In this document: piece after piece, positions 1-14,529 of the stretch
Position numbering within the stretch: the first letter of the stretch is position 1
Layout: every line of letters starts with the position of its first letter
Origin: Metopolophium dirhodum
Taxonomy: Eukaryota > Arthropoda > Insecta > Hemiptera > Aphididae
NCBI RefSeq assembly: GCF_019925205.1
Contig: NC_083560.1
Location: 55,846,270-55,910,269 of the forward strand
DNA length: 64,000 nucleotides
Direction of reading: 5' to 3'
The notes under the pieces: model-generated
Databases searched by the model: none
The model's input: the letters and a program-made list of their open reading frames with translations, nothing else
What the model was told of the DNA's origin: nothing
Position numbers and translations under genes: made by a program

Positions 1-459
1 ATTATTATTATAAGTTACAACATTTGAATATTAAAGAAAAAAAATGGTATTTGGTGTATTATTATAGTTCCTTAATTTTTTTAAGCAAGAACCACTATGA
101 AGCAAAAATCAATAACTAACAATTTTCAAGCGGCTGATAATGAAATATTTTGAACTGTGGTCAAGATGGGGGGAGGGTGGTAATTACAATCTTAAAGAGT
201 GAAACAGTAATTAAGATTCTTAAAAGGTGATGATTAATTTTAAAAGTATTGCGTTGAATAATTAAATTCAACTGGCATCAATAGTTGTGGCATCAGAATT
301 CCAATGAGATCCTCTGGAGAAGTTCTCATTGGCGTAACATAATTAATCAGTGAAGATCATAAAGTTACTTCATCATATGAAATGTAATGGTTAAGTTGTA
401 ACCACTACTGATGCAATTGTACAACCAGTCGCCAGGATACTTAAGCAACAATATTCCAG
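1..459. other. AT-rich non-coding stretch
   Basis: No gene or repeat recognised. Confidence 0.5.
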
Positions 460-760
460 AGGCCCACGCGAGTCTTACGGTTTGGTCGTGTCTACGTTAA
501 CGGCCGTAATGGACCGACAGACGGTGGCCGGTGACTCAAGCGGATCGGCAAGACGCCCAAAGTCTACATGAGGTGGCTGTAGGGGTGGTGGTTGCTACTG
601 AAGTTCAGGAACTTGCGCTGAAGCTTCACGCTCGACGGTCGTCGATACACCATCATCAACAAACGCTATCTATCGGCATCGATGGTCGCCGTATCGTTCA
701 GGATTGTTCAAGACAGCGAGGAGACGTGTTCGTGGCGCGCTCTAGTACTCACCATCCGAT
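460..760 (+). pseudogene. GC-richer segment, possibly a decayed coding fragment
   Basis: This stretch is much richer in CG than its surroundings. One plus frame reads LRFGRVYVNGRNGPTDGGR, KRIGKTPKVYMRWL and LDGRRYTIINKRYLSASM, broken by TGA, TAG and TGA. Another frame is open from 531 to 782 without resemblance to a known protein. The interrupted frame looks more protein-like, but I do not recognise it. Confidence 0.25.
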
Positions 761-2599
761 GTGGTTATTGTTATTATTTTAAAGTGTGCGAGTACAATAT
801 ACGATATACACTCATTTATAATACTTAAAACGAATCGATTCCACAATGTTCGAAACAAATTCATAATCGTGGTCTGTGGTGAATATCTTTAAAATTTAAA
901 AGTTAAACATGCAATTGTTATTTTTATTTTTACATTTTTATATTAAGTACCTACCTTTATAATAGTAGGTCACGCGGCAATGCGTTGCTATTGCTATGTT
1001 TTTGTGATTATGCGAGCAGTATATTATAAGGTAGGAAATCAACCTGAGATATATCGCGGTACCTACGTAAGTGTATTTAACTCTGAAGTATTAAAAAATT
1101 GATCCACCAAAACCGTGGTTCGAACTCGATACACTCTGTACTAAGATACACGGGCTTATCGCATATTAATAATAATTATTAAAACTAATATCAACCATTT
1201 ATAATCAAATAATAATAATGATCTCAAAATCCCTGTTTGAGAATTTGTTATTTACTTTTTTCGCGACAAACTTTAGCATATCTTCTTCCCCAAGGTATAA
1301 TCTATCTCTGTACCAAATTTCATCACAATCGAATAAACGGTCTAAGAATGCATAAAGGACCCAGTCAGTCGCAAACATTTTTGTCATGCCTATAATATAT
1401 TATTACCTACTTTATATTCACGAACTACTGATGGGCGAAAGCCGATACTTGGATTCGTCTTGTACTACATAGTAATACATATAGTACCTACCTACCTATG
1501 ACTCTGTGATTGGTGAACTTTTTAATAGTATAGGTATCTGATTTAATTCTAATTCAAAATACTGTATTTTAACGCTTCACCAATCACCACACCCGCATGT
1601 AGTGTTATTGTAATTTGTCACCGTCTTACAAACGCACCTACCACATTTCAAATTTGCAGTGTTTTGCAGAATCAACTTTATGTTGTTACCCACCTTTGGT
1701 ATTAAAGTAAAACTGAATGAGTTGATGATAAGAATGTACGATAATTATACCTATGTAAAATTTAATCATGTTTTTACGTTGATGCTTTACGATATTTACA
1801 TTTTTTAGTGGGTTATGAGAATTTTCCTATTTTTTTTTCGAGTGGATGCATTTAATGGTTTTACAATGTGTGGTTTTTTAAAAAATAATTTTGCGTCCGT
1901 CATTAGTCATTACCTACTTTTCGGAGAAGTAAAGATGTTTCAACATTTCTAGTAATAATTGAATCTGGTTAATACTTTGTAAAATTTATTACTATTCTCA
2001 AAATATTTGGGAAAAATTAAAAAAAAAACATTATCAAATAAACGAAGATACCTTGCGAATAAGGAAACGCGAATACAGATTTTTATGCAACACCCGTTTT
2101 TCACGAAATCAATTTTATTTTTTGTTGTTTCTAATTCAAAAAGGAATAACTGTAGACTTGACATTTTCACAAAATATTCACATTAGTATTTTATAGTCAT
2201 GAAGTTATTTTCAAAATATTTTAGCTTTTTTTAATTATCTATTCAATAGGTACCTACCTAACATTTAAAATCTTTTACATTGTTCTCGAATTTGTTGATA
2301 ACTTTTTTTTATAATCCAAAAAGATTGAAAATGTAAAACAAAGTTCCTCAAAAGTTGTTCTTAAAGGTATTAGTTTAAAATTATAAAAAATACAGACCAA
2401 AAATTAGGCTTTATATTATGTGTAAGGATTTTTATAAAAATGTAATACTATTATTGATTCTGACGCTTTTATTCATTACCTACTGGCTACTATTCACAAT
2501 AATTGTATCAAAATAAACACATCTAACCCCCCGCGAACTTGGTGAACTATTAAAAGTTGCATATGAAGCAGTTATTAATAATAACAATTTAAGAAAAAT
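761..2599. other. AT-rich stretch, no supported gene
   Basis: A 60-codon minus frame at 1205-1387 has a protein-like composition (FLDRLFDCDEIWYRDRLYLG) but no recognised family. A copy of the dispersed CAACACCnGTTTTT repeat lies at about 2080-2145. Otherwise nothing was seen. Confidence 0.45.
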
Positions 2600-2785
2600 G
2601 TCAATAGTACCGTTAATACTACCCGTTAACTAATCATCTACTTGTAAACAATTCTTTTCCGCTATGGGAAGGATTAAAGCTAAATGCTAAGACATGGCTT
2701 ATATGGTCTATGGAGCAAAATCATTTTGATAGCTTGATATTGTTGAACATTGAAAAATATATTTTTAAAGATTTATATAGGTACC
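2600..2785 (+). pseudogene. hAT transposase C-terminal remnant
   Basis: In one frame LILPVN-stop-SSTCKQFFSAMGRIK matches the conserved start of the hAT dimerisation region (LPV...CERSFSAMRRIK in intact family members). After a frame change MEQNHFDSLILLNIEKYIFK matches its end (TM...LxxLAILNIEKDI). Stops and a frameshift show it is dead. The rest of the element is not recognisable. Confidence 0.7.
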
Positions 2786-4792
2786 TAAAGGTTATGAAAA
2801 ATACTTTATAAATGTATAATAAAATATAAATTAAGATAAAAACATTTTATTATTATTATTTTTAAATAAATTTAAATGACAAAATATATTGCAATATTAG
2901 GTAACAAAAAAATCAATATTTTTTTTATATTATCCTATTTAGTAAATACTAAATTTATGGTATGAAATATTGCTTGGAGCTTTAGCACTTTCTGAATACA
3001 CTTTAATCAGCTACTGACTGATTTAACAAATTTAATATGAAATATTAATGTACCATAAATAAACACTTAAAATGTATTCTATATTAATGTTAGATACAGT
3101 ATTTATACGCGGATACATAGTCGGATTAATACTTAATTATGATTATAATGACTTATAATTTGGTATGAGAAATATTATAAATATGATTTTCTCTTGTAAA
3201 TATTGTCAATTTAATTTATTTCCACTCTACTCTTAAATATACAGGTATTTTGTTTTACTTAAGTCACAGAGGTGTATTTATAAACAATTAAACAAATAAT
3301 GGGAGGGAAGGAGGAGGTACAATTTTATAAATATTAGACAATAGTATATGTCAGTATGTCATATTGACATTTTTAAATGCAGTGTTTTCATCAAAAATTA
3401 ATTCTACCTACTGTATTACAGACATTACTAATTACTTACAGTAAAAATGTAAAATAAATTACTTTAATAGTAATAATACTATAAAACATACTTAATAATA
3501 TAAGCTGACGGACAGTCTTCGCTCCAAATCCTATTTAATAATTTATCTTTAAATTCAAATTTAACACATCTATATTACAGTGACCCACTCGACTAACTAT
3601 ACAGCAGAGTGCTGCACATGTGCCTCTTTTTTATAGCTTAAAATATAAATTTAAAAACCTGTTTGTTCAAATTGTTAATTGTTTGTTTCAAATGTAAGTT
3701 ATTACAATTTACATTAAATTCATAATTAAAAACCGTTAAATAACCGTTTATATCTTAATCCATGCATTACAAGAAATATAAGGGATTGATCAGAAATGTA
3801 TATTTAATAATTGTGTACTGATTACAATGTAGAGTTTGCGATTTACTGTTATTAATGCGATAAAATTATATCGTTATATTATTTATATTCAAAATTGATA
3901 TTTGGGGTACATGAAATAGTGGTGAGCGGTAAAGGGGTACGTGAATGAAAAAACGTTGAGAACCACTGTTTACTTGGTATATTGGGATTTTTGCAGTAAA
4001 AATAAACTACTAAGTTAGTAGTTATACTTTTTGTTTTAAACATGTTAGGTTAGATTTTTTTATATATTCAATTCAACTCATTAAGTTAGAAAGTAGCAAT
4101 TCCTAATTCCCATGACCAACACAAATGGATTTAGGGTACATGGGAGTTCCATGGAATAGCCCATTAACCATAGTTACCTATAACTTATATATTTGTATAT
4201 TAGCATTCATAAATACTTGAAATACTTGAATGAATTATAATAATAATAATACCGTTTAATTAAAATATAGTAATTATTATACTAAGATGTAGATATTATT
4301 TAATTTTTCTCTAAATGTATACCTTTTATTTAAGTATGCAGGTACCTATATTCATTTAGGTATATTATACATATAATATGTCACATCCACTTAGTGAAAT
4401 CAATTTTTTTTTTGTACTGGATGTCCAGACAGAGAAATTCATTCACATCGTAAATTTTAACGAAAATACATAATATGGACATTGGATATCCATTTATTGA
4501 AATGGATAATACCTACCTACCTATATTACACACATAGTATAGTTATTATAAGATAAATTAGTTATGAACAAAATGTATACAATATATTTTATTATTAATA
4601 AATGTATAATTTATAAATGAGACTGATAATAATTATGAATTTATTTTAATTAATTCAGAGTTATAAACAATCAAAAATTAAATGTAAGTTTTTATTTTTT
4701 TGTTTTAGTATAAATTAAGCTTAATAAATAAAATGTATACTGCAACCAATCACCTACTAGAAATAATTGGTTAATTGACACATTTACCAGTG
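2786..4792. other. AT-rich non-coding stretch
   Basis: No gene recognised. Simple AT-rich sequence. Confidence 0.5.
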
Positions 4793-4964
4793 CAGTCGAG
4801 TCTCAATAACTCGATTTTTGAATGGAATAAAAATAAATTTTACTCATGTATTTTTCGAGTTATATACCTTAAGAACCACTTAAAACCCCTTCAAGGAGGA
4901 AAGAATAAATTGGAGTTATTGACGTTTTCGAGTTATTGAAGTTTCAGTTAACGAGATTTGACTG
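4793..4964. mobile_element. Short pogo/Tigger-like MITE
   Basis: The left end CAGTCGAGTCTCAATAACTCG and the right end CGAGTTATTGAAG...CGAGATTTGACTG are inverted copies. TA follows the right end; the left flank is TG. The CAGTCnAnnCTCG...TAACTCGA ends are typical of pogo-type elements. It is too small to code. Confidence 0.7.
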
Positions 4965-7900
4965 TATAATGTATCTTAATGTGTTAATCTTAACATTTAT
5001 AACATACAAAAATATAGGGCCATCATACTTAACTCTAAATTTTTCAACAAATGCTATAGCATTTGATAGCTATACATTTTAATACTTATTAATTTATAAA
5101 TTATTATATTCTATAATCTCTATTCAAGTAGAGAATCAAATAGTGGCAACTAATTTTCTGAAGCTGCACATTAACATTAGGTTCTACACAACTTGTTCAA
5201 CATGTATTTCTGCAATGGGTCTTGTTCTTATAATACTTAACACAGTATAATTGGATCTGCAAAGAATATATTAAGAATAATAATTAATTTCCATTTTTTT
5301 TATACATATTATATTTTACTCTTGGTTGTATATTATTATATTCCATCAAGAGCAATAAGAAATTAATTCACTTAATATTCCGCATACATGAACTGATATG
5401 TTGATGGCTGTTCATCATTGAATACTGCATTATGTACAAACCCCTGAAATGAGTAGAATCAGATACAAAAATGTTGGACAATGGTTATCATGCTATACCA
5501 TATTCAACATGACTTATATAGTTAAAGTTATAACATAAAACTATTAAATACAATTAGGTTTACAATAGAACAATAATTGTACTTATAAAACTATAAAGAA
5601 AAATTTGTAAATGTATGATTACCAATTACCAGTCAACTTGTAGTCAATAAGTACTGCATTCCACTTGATTTTTTTGTATTATACTTTAATTCAATTCAAT
5701 ATTACGATCAATTTTCTTAATTTCTTTATTTTTATTGTTTACTATATTATTTACAGAGTCGCAGAGTCCGTAACCCTTACAAGTATACTATACACTCCAT
5801 CTTTCACCTGGAATATAACAAATATATATTGTACAAAATAATGAAAACTAAATTCTAATATTTAATCTTATTAAAGGCTAAAAATACAATATTTAAGAAA
5901 AAAATTTGATGCATAATCAATTATTGTGTAATCAAGATGATCTTAAACTAAACTTATTAATAAAAAATACACTGTAAACAGTAGTACAGTAGGTAAGCAC
6001 CTACTACAACCTCAACAAATTAAAATATTTATGTAATAAAATTAAAATAAAATAATATATTTTAACGATTCTTGAATTAGTGTATTATATTTTATATGTA
6101 CAAGAATTATAATATGTTTATATTATAATGTTTTATTGCTCATGGAGCATGGTCACATAGACAATGGTTTAAAAATGTCATTGGATAACAAGAATTTTAT
6201 ATTTACCAAAAATAATTAGTTTTATTATTGATTATAAATACAAGTATGTATAATCATAGTGTTTATATATCTACTATAATACACAAGTATAATTATGTAA
6301 AATTAGATATGTACCTTATGGAAGTATGGAACTACAAAATTAAAAACTATAACGCATGCAAATTTCCAAAAAGTAAGTATTATCTAAAACAATTACTGTC
6401 TACTAAGGTCTAAGATGCTAAAATAAAAAAATCTATCAAGTTCTTAAGTCAGTTACAACATAAACCAAGCAAATACAAATTGTTATACTTTATAGTTCAC
6501 TATTAAATGTAACATGTGTATATATAAGAAATAACTACTTTTATACAAATATTTTAACAGTTATATGTAGGTACTTAATAAAAAGAATATGTTCTAAATA
6601 ATACCTACTATACTTAAATTGATTCAAAAGATATTTTATATAGGCACCCCATATTAAATTTAGGTACCGAATAATAAAGAAAAATTTTATAGATACTAAT
6701 AACCCTGGAAGTTGAAGCGGGATCATACAAAACTCAAGTTAATAATTTTTTTTTAAATGCATAAAATAAAATGAATTATGTACAAACCCTCTACTTTTAT
6801 AAATTCCAGAAAAAGTTATGTGGAATCTAACGTTTTTAACTGTTTAATTTTTAAATGAAAAATTGTATTTTCCATATTTATATTTAAAACTTAAAATCAT
6901 AAATAATAAATAATGTAAATTCAATTAATATATTTTGTGTAACTATTTAAAATTTGGTTTAAAATCAATACATACACAACAGCTTTGGTCCTATTTTTTA
7001 CCACAAAACCTTGACAAAATGCACACATCTCTTTAAATTGTTTTAGTAGTTACATCTTTTCCATTGGACGTAATTTTATTTTTATTTTAGTCTTCCTTTC
7101 TGTAACTTTTAAATCAAAAAATTTGTAATGCCTATGGGGACATTGTAGAATACGTGCTTATTTAATTTCAAAACAACTTGTCATATTTTAGTGCTTTATC
7201 TTCATTCATACTCTTATGAGTTATTGATCATAATAATTTGTAGTTATTTAAATGTAAAACTACTATTAATTATTATTTAGAAGTTTTAAACTACATATGT
7301 ACTGTAGAGTTATAGACCATAGTCCACAGACAACAAAAATAAAATGATATAAATTAAAAAGTAAACTATAAAATTATTATCATGAACATAATTTACTAGT
7401 GATAACTTTACTGATAATTGATAACCATGTTTCGGTCCACGCAAAGATATAGAATATCCTATACATATTAATATGGCCGTCCAGAAAATTTTAAATAAGG
7501 TTTTTCGAACTTCGGAGAAGGTACCAGCTAGTTCTTATTGTAACCAAAAAATATATAAACAAAAGTTTTATGTTTAATGTTTATAGATATTTTAAGTTCA
7601 AATTTGGACGATATCAGATATTTAAACGAATAATTCTGATTAACGGTTGTAGGTACCTAGTTTTTGTAATTTAAAAATATTATTCGTTGTCACTTGACAT
7701 TTTTAAAGTAAATTATTGTACAGTATACTTACACACAATGACATTTTCAAATGTTTTCGGAAGTAAATTACTTTAGTAGCAATAATATCCTCAAATTAGG
7801 TATGTACCCAGCCACCTAGGTATAGGTACTATAGACTATAATAGACTAGGTATAGTAATATAATTTAGGCTGTCAGACTATTTTTCGTATACAATGATTC

Positions 7901-9430
7901 TATATCATACATAATATAATGTCCACATAAAACATCCATTAAGAAAATATTTAAGATACATTATAAATACTTTTTAGATTTAAAATAAGTAATAAATAGT
8001 GAAACATATATTATACATATAGTACACGGTATATTGGCATATAAGTAAATTACATAATATTAAACTACAATATTAAGTTATTTTAAATTTACTGTTTATA
8101 ACATTGTTTTTAACTGTTTAAGACTCAAACAATTTATTTTGTTTAAAACATCTTAAACATCGTTTTTAACAACAAAAAACAGTTAAAAACAAAAAATATA
8201 GTTTTTTCAAAAATGAAAAAATACACTAACTCTGATCTTCTGTCACTTAATATGTGATAGTACACGTTCTATATCGATATTCGATACTGCATAATGACAC
8301 TATTGTTATCGGGAATTGCTTGTAAAAGCTTATAATAGCAGCATCTTATTTTAAATCTACGTCATTTCCATTTATTGAATCGTTAAATTGTTGATAATAA
8401 TCATCGATCGACCAGATAATTCTAATTTAAATTCTCATTAAAATTTACGCACCATTATACGTACAGCTATCAACTATTAATATATCTTCTCTTTTCTTTT
8501 TTTCGTTGTTTTATTTAAGAGTTAAGACTATCCGGTATAGGTAAACCAACTACGACTCAGAACAACTAACACTGCAACATTGTATTTTTTTAAATTGTAT
8601 AATTGTTTAAACTTGCAGTAATAGCATGAAATATTCTGACACATTTAAATGTATTAGATAAAAAAAAAAAAATTTTATTTATTATTTATTTATACCTTAA
8701 TACATTATATTTAGTATATATTATAATTTATAGGTATAAATATATAATTTAATCCTCAAAAAAATTAAATCATAAAATATTAGTGGTATAATAATATTAT
8801 TATCGTGCAGTCACACAAGCGCCCTCTATCTCTACAGGCGCCGGACCTTACATGATTATTAACAATGAGGATAGATAGTATACTACTATAGGTAGGTACC
8901 ATCGAGTTGGTAGATACTCAATGGTATTGCTTATTAGTTATTACTAACGTCTGACTGAGTAAGATTTATGACATAATACATTAACAAAGTCATTTTTTTT
9001 ATGTTACTTTTAGTTTTTATACTGGAATCATCATAATCCATAATGATATGGACTTAATCCATATACGAAAGAAAAAAATTACGGATGAGACTTGCAAAAG
9101 TTAGCTGATAGAATAAAAATGTCGAGTTTCTTAATTTTTTCAGTGTATGGTGGATAATATTATATAAACTCTCTATTATATTAGTACCTAATAATAACTA
9201 AATGAGTCGTAGGTACCTACCAGATTTTGTCAATTATTTTTCGTTGTTCAATAATAGCGAGCTTTAGCAGTAATATACAATAATTGATTAATGTTTAAAG
9301 TACCGTTAACTACGAACTAAACCCTCCCCCTACCCCAATTATTTTCTAGCAGTTAATTCCTCATCAGTCATCATCACTTTATTAACGTGTTAGGTAGTAT
9401 TGTAGCTTGCAATCATGAATCAGTGTAGGC
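4965..9430. other. AT-rich non-coding stretch
   Basis: Open frames are short and AT-driven, without domain or motif support. No structured repeat recognised. Confidence 0.5.
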
Positions 9431-9676
9431 CAATGGCGTGGCGAAGTGAAATATTTTATCGAGAAATTCATTTTTCAAATGACCTACCACCCCTTGATTA
9501 ACTTGACATTATAATACTTATTATTGAAGTTATTATTCTTATATTAAATATCATATTCAGATAAAGTTAGTCTTGTACTTTAATTTCACACTAAATCTAG
9601 TACTCATCCACCCACCTACCACTTTAAAATTATCGGGCAACTGCTCTTCAAAATCGCGGTCAACACGCCACTGCAG
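9431..9676. mobile_element. CAGTGGCG-type non-autonomous element, second copy
   Basis: The left end CAATGGCGTGGCGAA and right end CAACACGCCACTGCAG are inverted repeats related to those at 29990-30290. GTGTAGGC (left) and GTGTAAGC (right, 9677-9684) look like an 8-bp target duplication with one change. No coding potential. Confidence 0.6.
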
Positions 9677-12600
9677 GTGTAAGCAATCAATGACGAATGA
9701 GGTACTTACCTAGGTATTTCATGTGGACGTACCAAGTAAAAAATTATATTCTACAATCCCCGTACATTTTCAGTTAAGCAATTAATTATTAGTTAATTAT
9801 CAGCAAACTTGTATCAATTTTATTACTGTCTATGTAATTTCCGGACCTGAGAGTGGCTGAGACTATAAACTATCACATTAAAAAGTTATAGTTGGAATAA
9901 ACGCATACAATTACCTAAGTTTTCCACAGCTGATTATTATATAACGTTGTACCACTATAAAGTATTAAAGCCCTTCTAAAAGTCCACCAATGGACTTTTG
10001 CCTGAAATCTATTTAGCAGTACATATTATTATATATTGCTATTGTTACCTAGATACTATATAGTAATTTATGCCACGTGCGTACTGCCAAAAAGGGATTA
10101 TAATATGAGGGTGTATCCGTGTATATATAATGATGTTGTATAGGGTATATCTGCATCAATGCACATATATAACTATACACTGTGCACAAAATATAAGTAA
10201 AACTAACGTATTTACATATTATAAAATAATTTTTCCAAATTGTTGGGTTTCTCGTATACATAATATAAAAATGTCACATAACCAAATTTATATGTAAAAT
10301 TCCTAACAATACATTTTTTTGTTATTTATACTACCTAGTACCTGTATTTAAATCAAATACTTAAATAATTAATTTACATTATACTTGTTTATATATATAC
10401 CTAAAATAAAATAAAATATTATTATTTTAGTTTCAAATACATTTTGTTTTTAAAAGATTATATAAATCGAAAATAAAGTAACAATATTCTATAGTTTAGC
10501 GGTCAATATATTTTATTGATTCATAAGATTACAAAGAAACGAAAAAATATTTTCGCATCAATTTATTTGAATAATAATGTATTGAAAATTACATTTAGGT
10601 AATTATTATCTAAATAAAATTCTATATTCAAATAGTTATATGATCTAATCTGCCAGCTATGTTTGGAAGTACTAAATTGATAATATAGGCGCCTACAAAT
10701 AATTTTATGTGTTTATGTACGGAAGTACATTATATAAAATGTACAATGTAGAAATAGTTATATAGGTGTATCTACGTATTATTACGTTTAGTTATATGCT
10801 TTTTCCCTGTTAAATCTTCCTACTGTGCAGCATAAATGCATAATATTGTATTTTACATTCCCTCGGCACAATATGGGCAAGATGGCGTTATATTATTATT
10901 ATACATATATAAAGGTTCATATCTTATTTTCACGTAAAAGTAAAATCAATGATATTTCGTTACATTAAAAAAGTCATTCTTATTGGACTCATCGGTTACT
11001 CCGTGATGGGTTTGTTACAATGTGAATAAACATTTAAGTTTTAATATTTCTTGAAAAAAGAGCGATATACATGGACATTATTATATTTACCTATACATTT
11101 TAATATTATAACTATTAACTAAGTATCTATACGACTTTACCTAATAAAAATATTAATAATAATAACACTATATTATAGTATTACAACTAGTATCTACTTA
11201 TTATATCTATTATACCTACCTAATTAGAATATTATCAAATGCAGTGGCGCAAATAATTTTTTTTTACTGGGGGTAAACCTAGAAATGTATCAGCTGGCAC
11301 CCACCCACCATCGTTAATTATCCACAGTTCCAAACATGTCTAGTAACTGCTTTATGAGTTAATCATACATTTACAATATAATTATGTAAGTATATAACCG
11401 CTACCACCAGCTACTAGGATCCACTAGATCCACCATATACACACAATATATACTAACCACAAAATTATTTTGGTATTATTTTGTGGGGCAGAGGGGGGAC
11501 AAGCACCCACCCTTCTCCCGAGGATTCACGTCATTGATCATATATGATTTAATATTAGGTAATTACGTTTTATTAAAGTATCATCAGCTAATGCTCAAAA
11601 TAAAACACAAATATGCTATTTAGTATTTAAAAATATTTGTACAACGCCACTACAATTTCAACTTTTCTAGTAGAAAAAATCCTCTGATCATCTTCTTTGA
11701 TGGAGGTTTTGGAAGCAAAATGGTACTTTTGGGAGGTCGAAATTGAAAATGCTCAGTAGGAACTTTTTAAAATAATCGGATCTAATAAATAAAAATAAAT
11801 AATTTAAAATTTGTTAAAATTATAATATAATTATTATAAAAATTGTTTGGTAACCTTGATTAGACAATCTTCGCTTATTAGATTGTCTTTGGTTAATTTT
11901 CAGAGTTGGTGTATTTTTCCATTTTTTAAAAAAAAAAACAAAAAAACTGAATTATTTAAATGTATTTTAAATATTTTCTGAATGGAAGTTATATGTGGAA
12001 ATTATATTATGTATATATTAACTATTACCTAAGTAAAAACATTTTAAATTTGGTAATTTATTTAATAAATTTCAAAAAAAAAATTTTAATTATGGATGGT
12101 AATAGATATAATTATTTTATACTTTAGCTTTTTTACTATTAATAATAAACCGAAAAAAACCAATATTCACTTGGATTTTACATTGTTTTAAACATATTGT
12201 TTTATTCGTTTTAAAAAATGAATAAAACGTTTAGAATATTGTGTTTTAAACATAACAACCCTGTTAAAAATGTAATGCAACTAAGCAAGGTTCCTCATAA
12301 GTTCTTATTTATTTAAAAATATTAACGATACATAAGCATGATCATTTTTTATAAGCATTTAAAGTTAAATTTTGACAAAATCACAATTAATTTGTAACTA
12401 AAAATGAATAAAATGTTCAATTTGTATAGCAAAGGGTTAAACATTTAATACAAGGTTTTTCATATAAATAGTTCATACTTAAATCAAAAAAATACTGATC
12501 ATTTTAGTAAAATTGGTATGCAAATAAAATGGTTTAGCAAAAATGAATTCATCCTACCTATATTATTACTAAAAGCAATATAATATAATATGTAGGTACA

Positions 12601-12872
12601 GAATATAAAATATCCTACCGTACAGCAGAGCGGTTTCCACTGTCCCATTATTTATTTATGTTGGCTATAGCTAATCTGATAATACGTATACGAATTTACG
12701 TCGTTGCTTACAAGTTTATTACAGTTGAAACTTGATAACTAAATATTTTTTATAAAAAGTAATAATAATACGGTTAATGGTGGGGGAGAGGGAGGGATTC
12801 AGCGCATCAACCCCGTTCCTGCGTCACGCCGTCACCAATGGATACAATTAATACAATTAATTTTTAAGTTTT
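9677..12872. other. AT-rich stretch with possible transposon fragments
   Basis: CAGTGGCGCAAATAA at 11242 and CGCCACTAC at 11645-11653 may be the two ends of another CAGTGGCG-type element, but no target duplication is visible. No gene recognised. Confidence 0.35.
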
Positions 12873-13151
12873 GGGGGACGGAGTGGCCGAGTAGACTACT
12901 GCGTTAGTTCCGACGCGTGCCGTCGCCGGTTCGAATCTCAATCACGGGTGGCTTTTCTCTCTGGGCAGGCAACTACTGTCTGGAGAGAGAGGCCTCCATC
13001 CCCCGACCGGGCATGGCAGAAATCTACGGGTGCCCAATTTGAAATTCTGCCAAAACCAAACACACGTGTTTACAAACCAACAGTACCTTCTTCTATACAA
13101 ACAAACAGTTAATAGCCATAGATGCCGGGCTTAATGATCAATAAAAAAAAA
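12873..13151 (+). mobile_element. tRNA-derived SINE, older diverged copy
   Basis: Same order of parts: a tRNA-like head (GGAGTGGCCGAGTAGAC, then GGTTCGAATCTC), the body word GGGCATGGCAGAAATCTACG, a tail with GCCATAGATGCCGGGCTTAA, and a short A run. It is flanked by TTTAAGTTT at 12863-12871 and 13152-13160. It carries more substitutions and a deletion compared with the other two copies. Confidence 0.88.
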
Positions 13152-13160
13152 TTTAAGTTT

Positions 13161-14224
13161 GACTGCAGCTTTTTTGTATTATTATTATTAATAATAATAA
13201 CAATAATATTTGATATGATATATAAATAGGTATAATAATATAGTTTTATTGTACTAATCATTAGTGTGTGCAAGGGTGGGTGTGCAGAGGTCCCTCCTAC
13301 ATAGGTACCTATTTATTAATATTTTATGCAAATATCGTTGTATAATATTGAAACCTATCGTGATTATTATTTACATATTATTTATACAGAATTTTGGTTT
13401 ATAATTATCACACGACACAATATGTCACGACATTACGACAGTATGGCTTTAGATTTTTGTTAAATTATGTACATTATTGATACCCTACTGAAAAATGTTA
13501 AAAAATAATATATTTTTTTAGATTCTATAAGCTAAACCAAGATGTATTTTTTATTTTACTCTGATTTTTTACCAGTAGGTATAAATACTATAATATTACT
13601 ATTTACTAATAATTACTATTTAAACGTCCAAATTCAAACTTTTTTCCATTGGTGTTTTAGTCTTGAATTCTAGTGAATTTTCTACTTAATGACTATTACC
13701 TATATATATTATTTATATGATATTCTATTAGATAAGTTTTAATACAATAGGCAAATTTGATCTAGCTTTAAATATCAACAATGAGATTTGTATTTTATTC
13801 CAAGATTATTAAGTATTCACACTGTAAATTTTACTTTATTCGCATTTAATTTTAAACATAATATACAATTGACTGTTTTTATTATTAAATTTAAAAATAC
13901 TAAAATCTCACTAGAAATTATTTTTTTGAATGCGATTATTGCGACCAAGTTAATAAAAATATAATAGATCATTATAAATTATAATATCATGCACTGAGGC
14001 GAGCGAAGCGTGACGAGATCACAACACCCGGTCTCTATGTCATGTCTGGCTTTTTTGTTGTTTTAATTTATACAACTTATTATATTACACCATACCAACC
14101 TTTTTTTATTTGTATTTTGTATGCACCAAAGTTGTAGGTGTACCTACACATAACACATCTACAATAAAAGTTTTTTTTAAATATTTCTTTCTTCTTGAAT
14201 TCAATTCTAGATCCAGATACGCAA
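13161..14224. other. AT-rich non-coding stretch
   Basis: A short GC-richer piece (GAGGCGAGCGAAGCGTGACG, about 13996-14015) may be a repeat fragment. No gene recognised. Confidence 0.4.
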
Positions 14225-14520
14225 TGTCTAGTAGTAGCCACTGTTGTCAAAGATACAAATCTTCATCTTCTTTGTCTTCACCCTTCACTTCCAACTATAT
14301 CGGGTCAGCCACCCTTGTCCTATACATCCATAGGGCTCTGTTCTTCACTTCACCTTTACTCACACAAGCTATTTTCTTATCTATTCTTTCTATCAATCTC
14401 TTTTCTGTCACCTTTTCCCTCTTTTTCCTTCTATATTGATTTCCATAGCCAATCTCACTATATCAAAGTCACCTCCGATAACATGGCCAAACCATCTCAG
14501 CATACATTATCTATTCTTCT
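14225..14520 (-). pseudogene. LINE (non-LTR retrotransposon) ORF2 3'-terminal remnant
   Basis: Read on the minus strand, MLRWFGHVIGGDFD, then RLAMEINIEGKRGKR, then VSKGEVKNRALWMYRTRVADPI and a stop. These are, in order, the conserved pieces at the extreme C-terminus of many insect LINE polymerases (xMLRWFGHVxR..., ...GKRGRPK, ...DRxxWRxxTRVADP). Several stops and frameshifts separate them. Plus-strand open frames over the same bases are shadows. Confidence 0.75.
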
Positions 14521-14529
14521 TTTGTGAAA

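Noticed and set aside
1205..1387. 60-codon minus frame as a gene
   Set aside because: Composition is protein-like but there is no family, no splice context and no neighbouring exon to support it.
11242..11653. A third CAGTGGCG-type transposon
   Set aside because: The ends are plausible but no target duplication and weak inverted identity; kept only as a note in the stretch description.
14110..14527. Two plus-strand frames of about 110 codons rich in Ser, Leu and Phe
   Set aside because: Shadows of the LINE remnant, whose recognisable peptides are on the minus strand.
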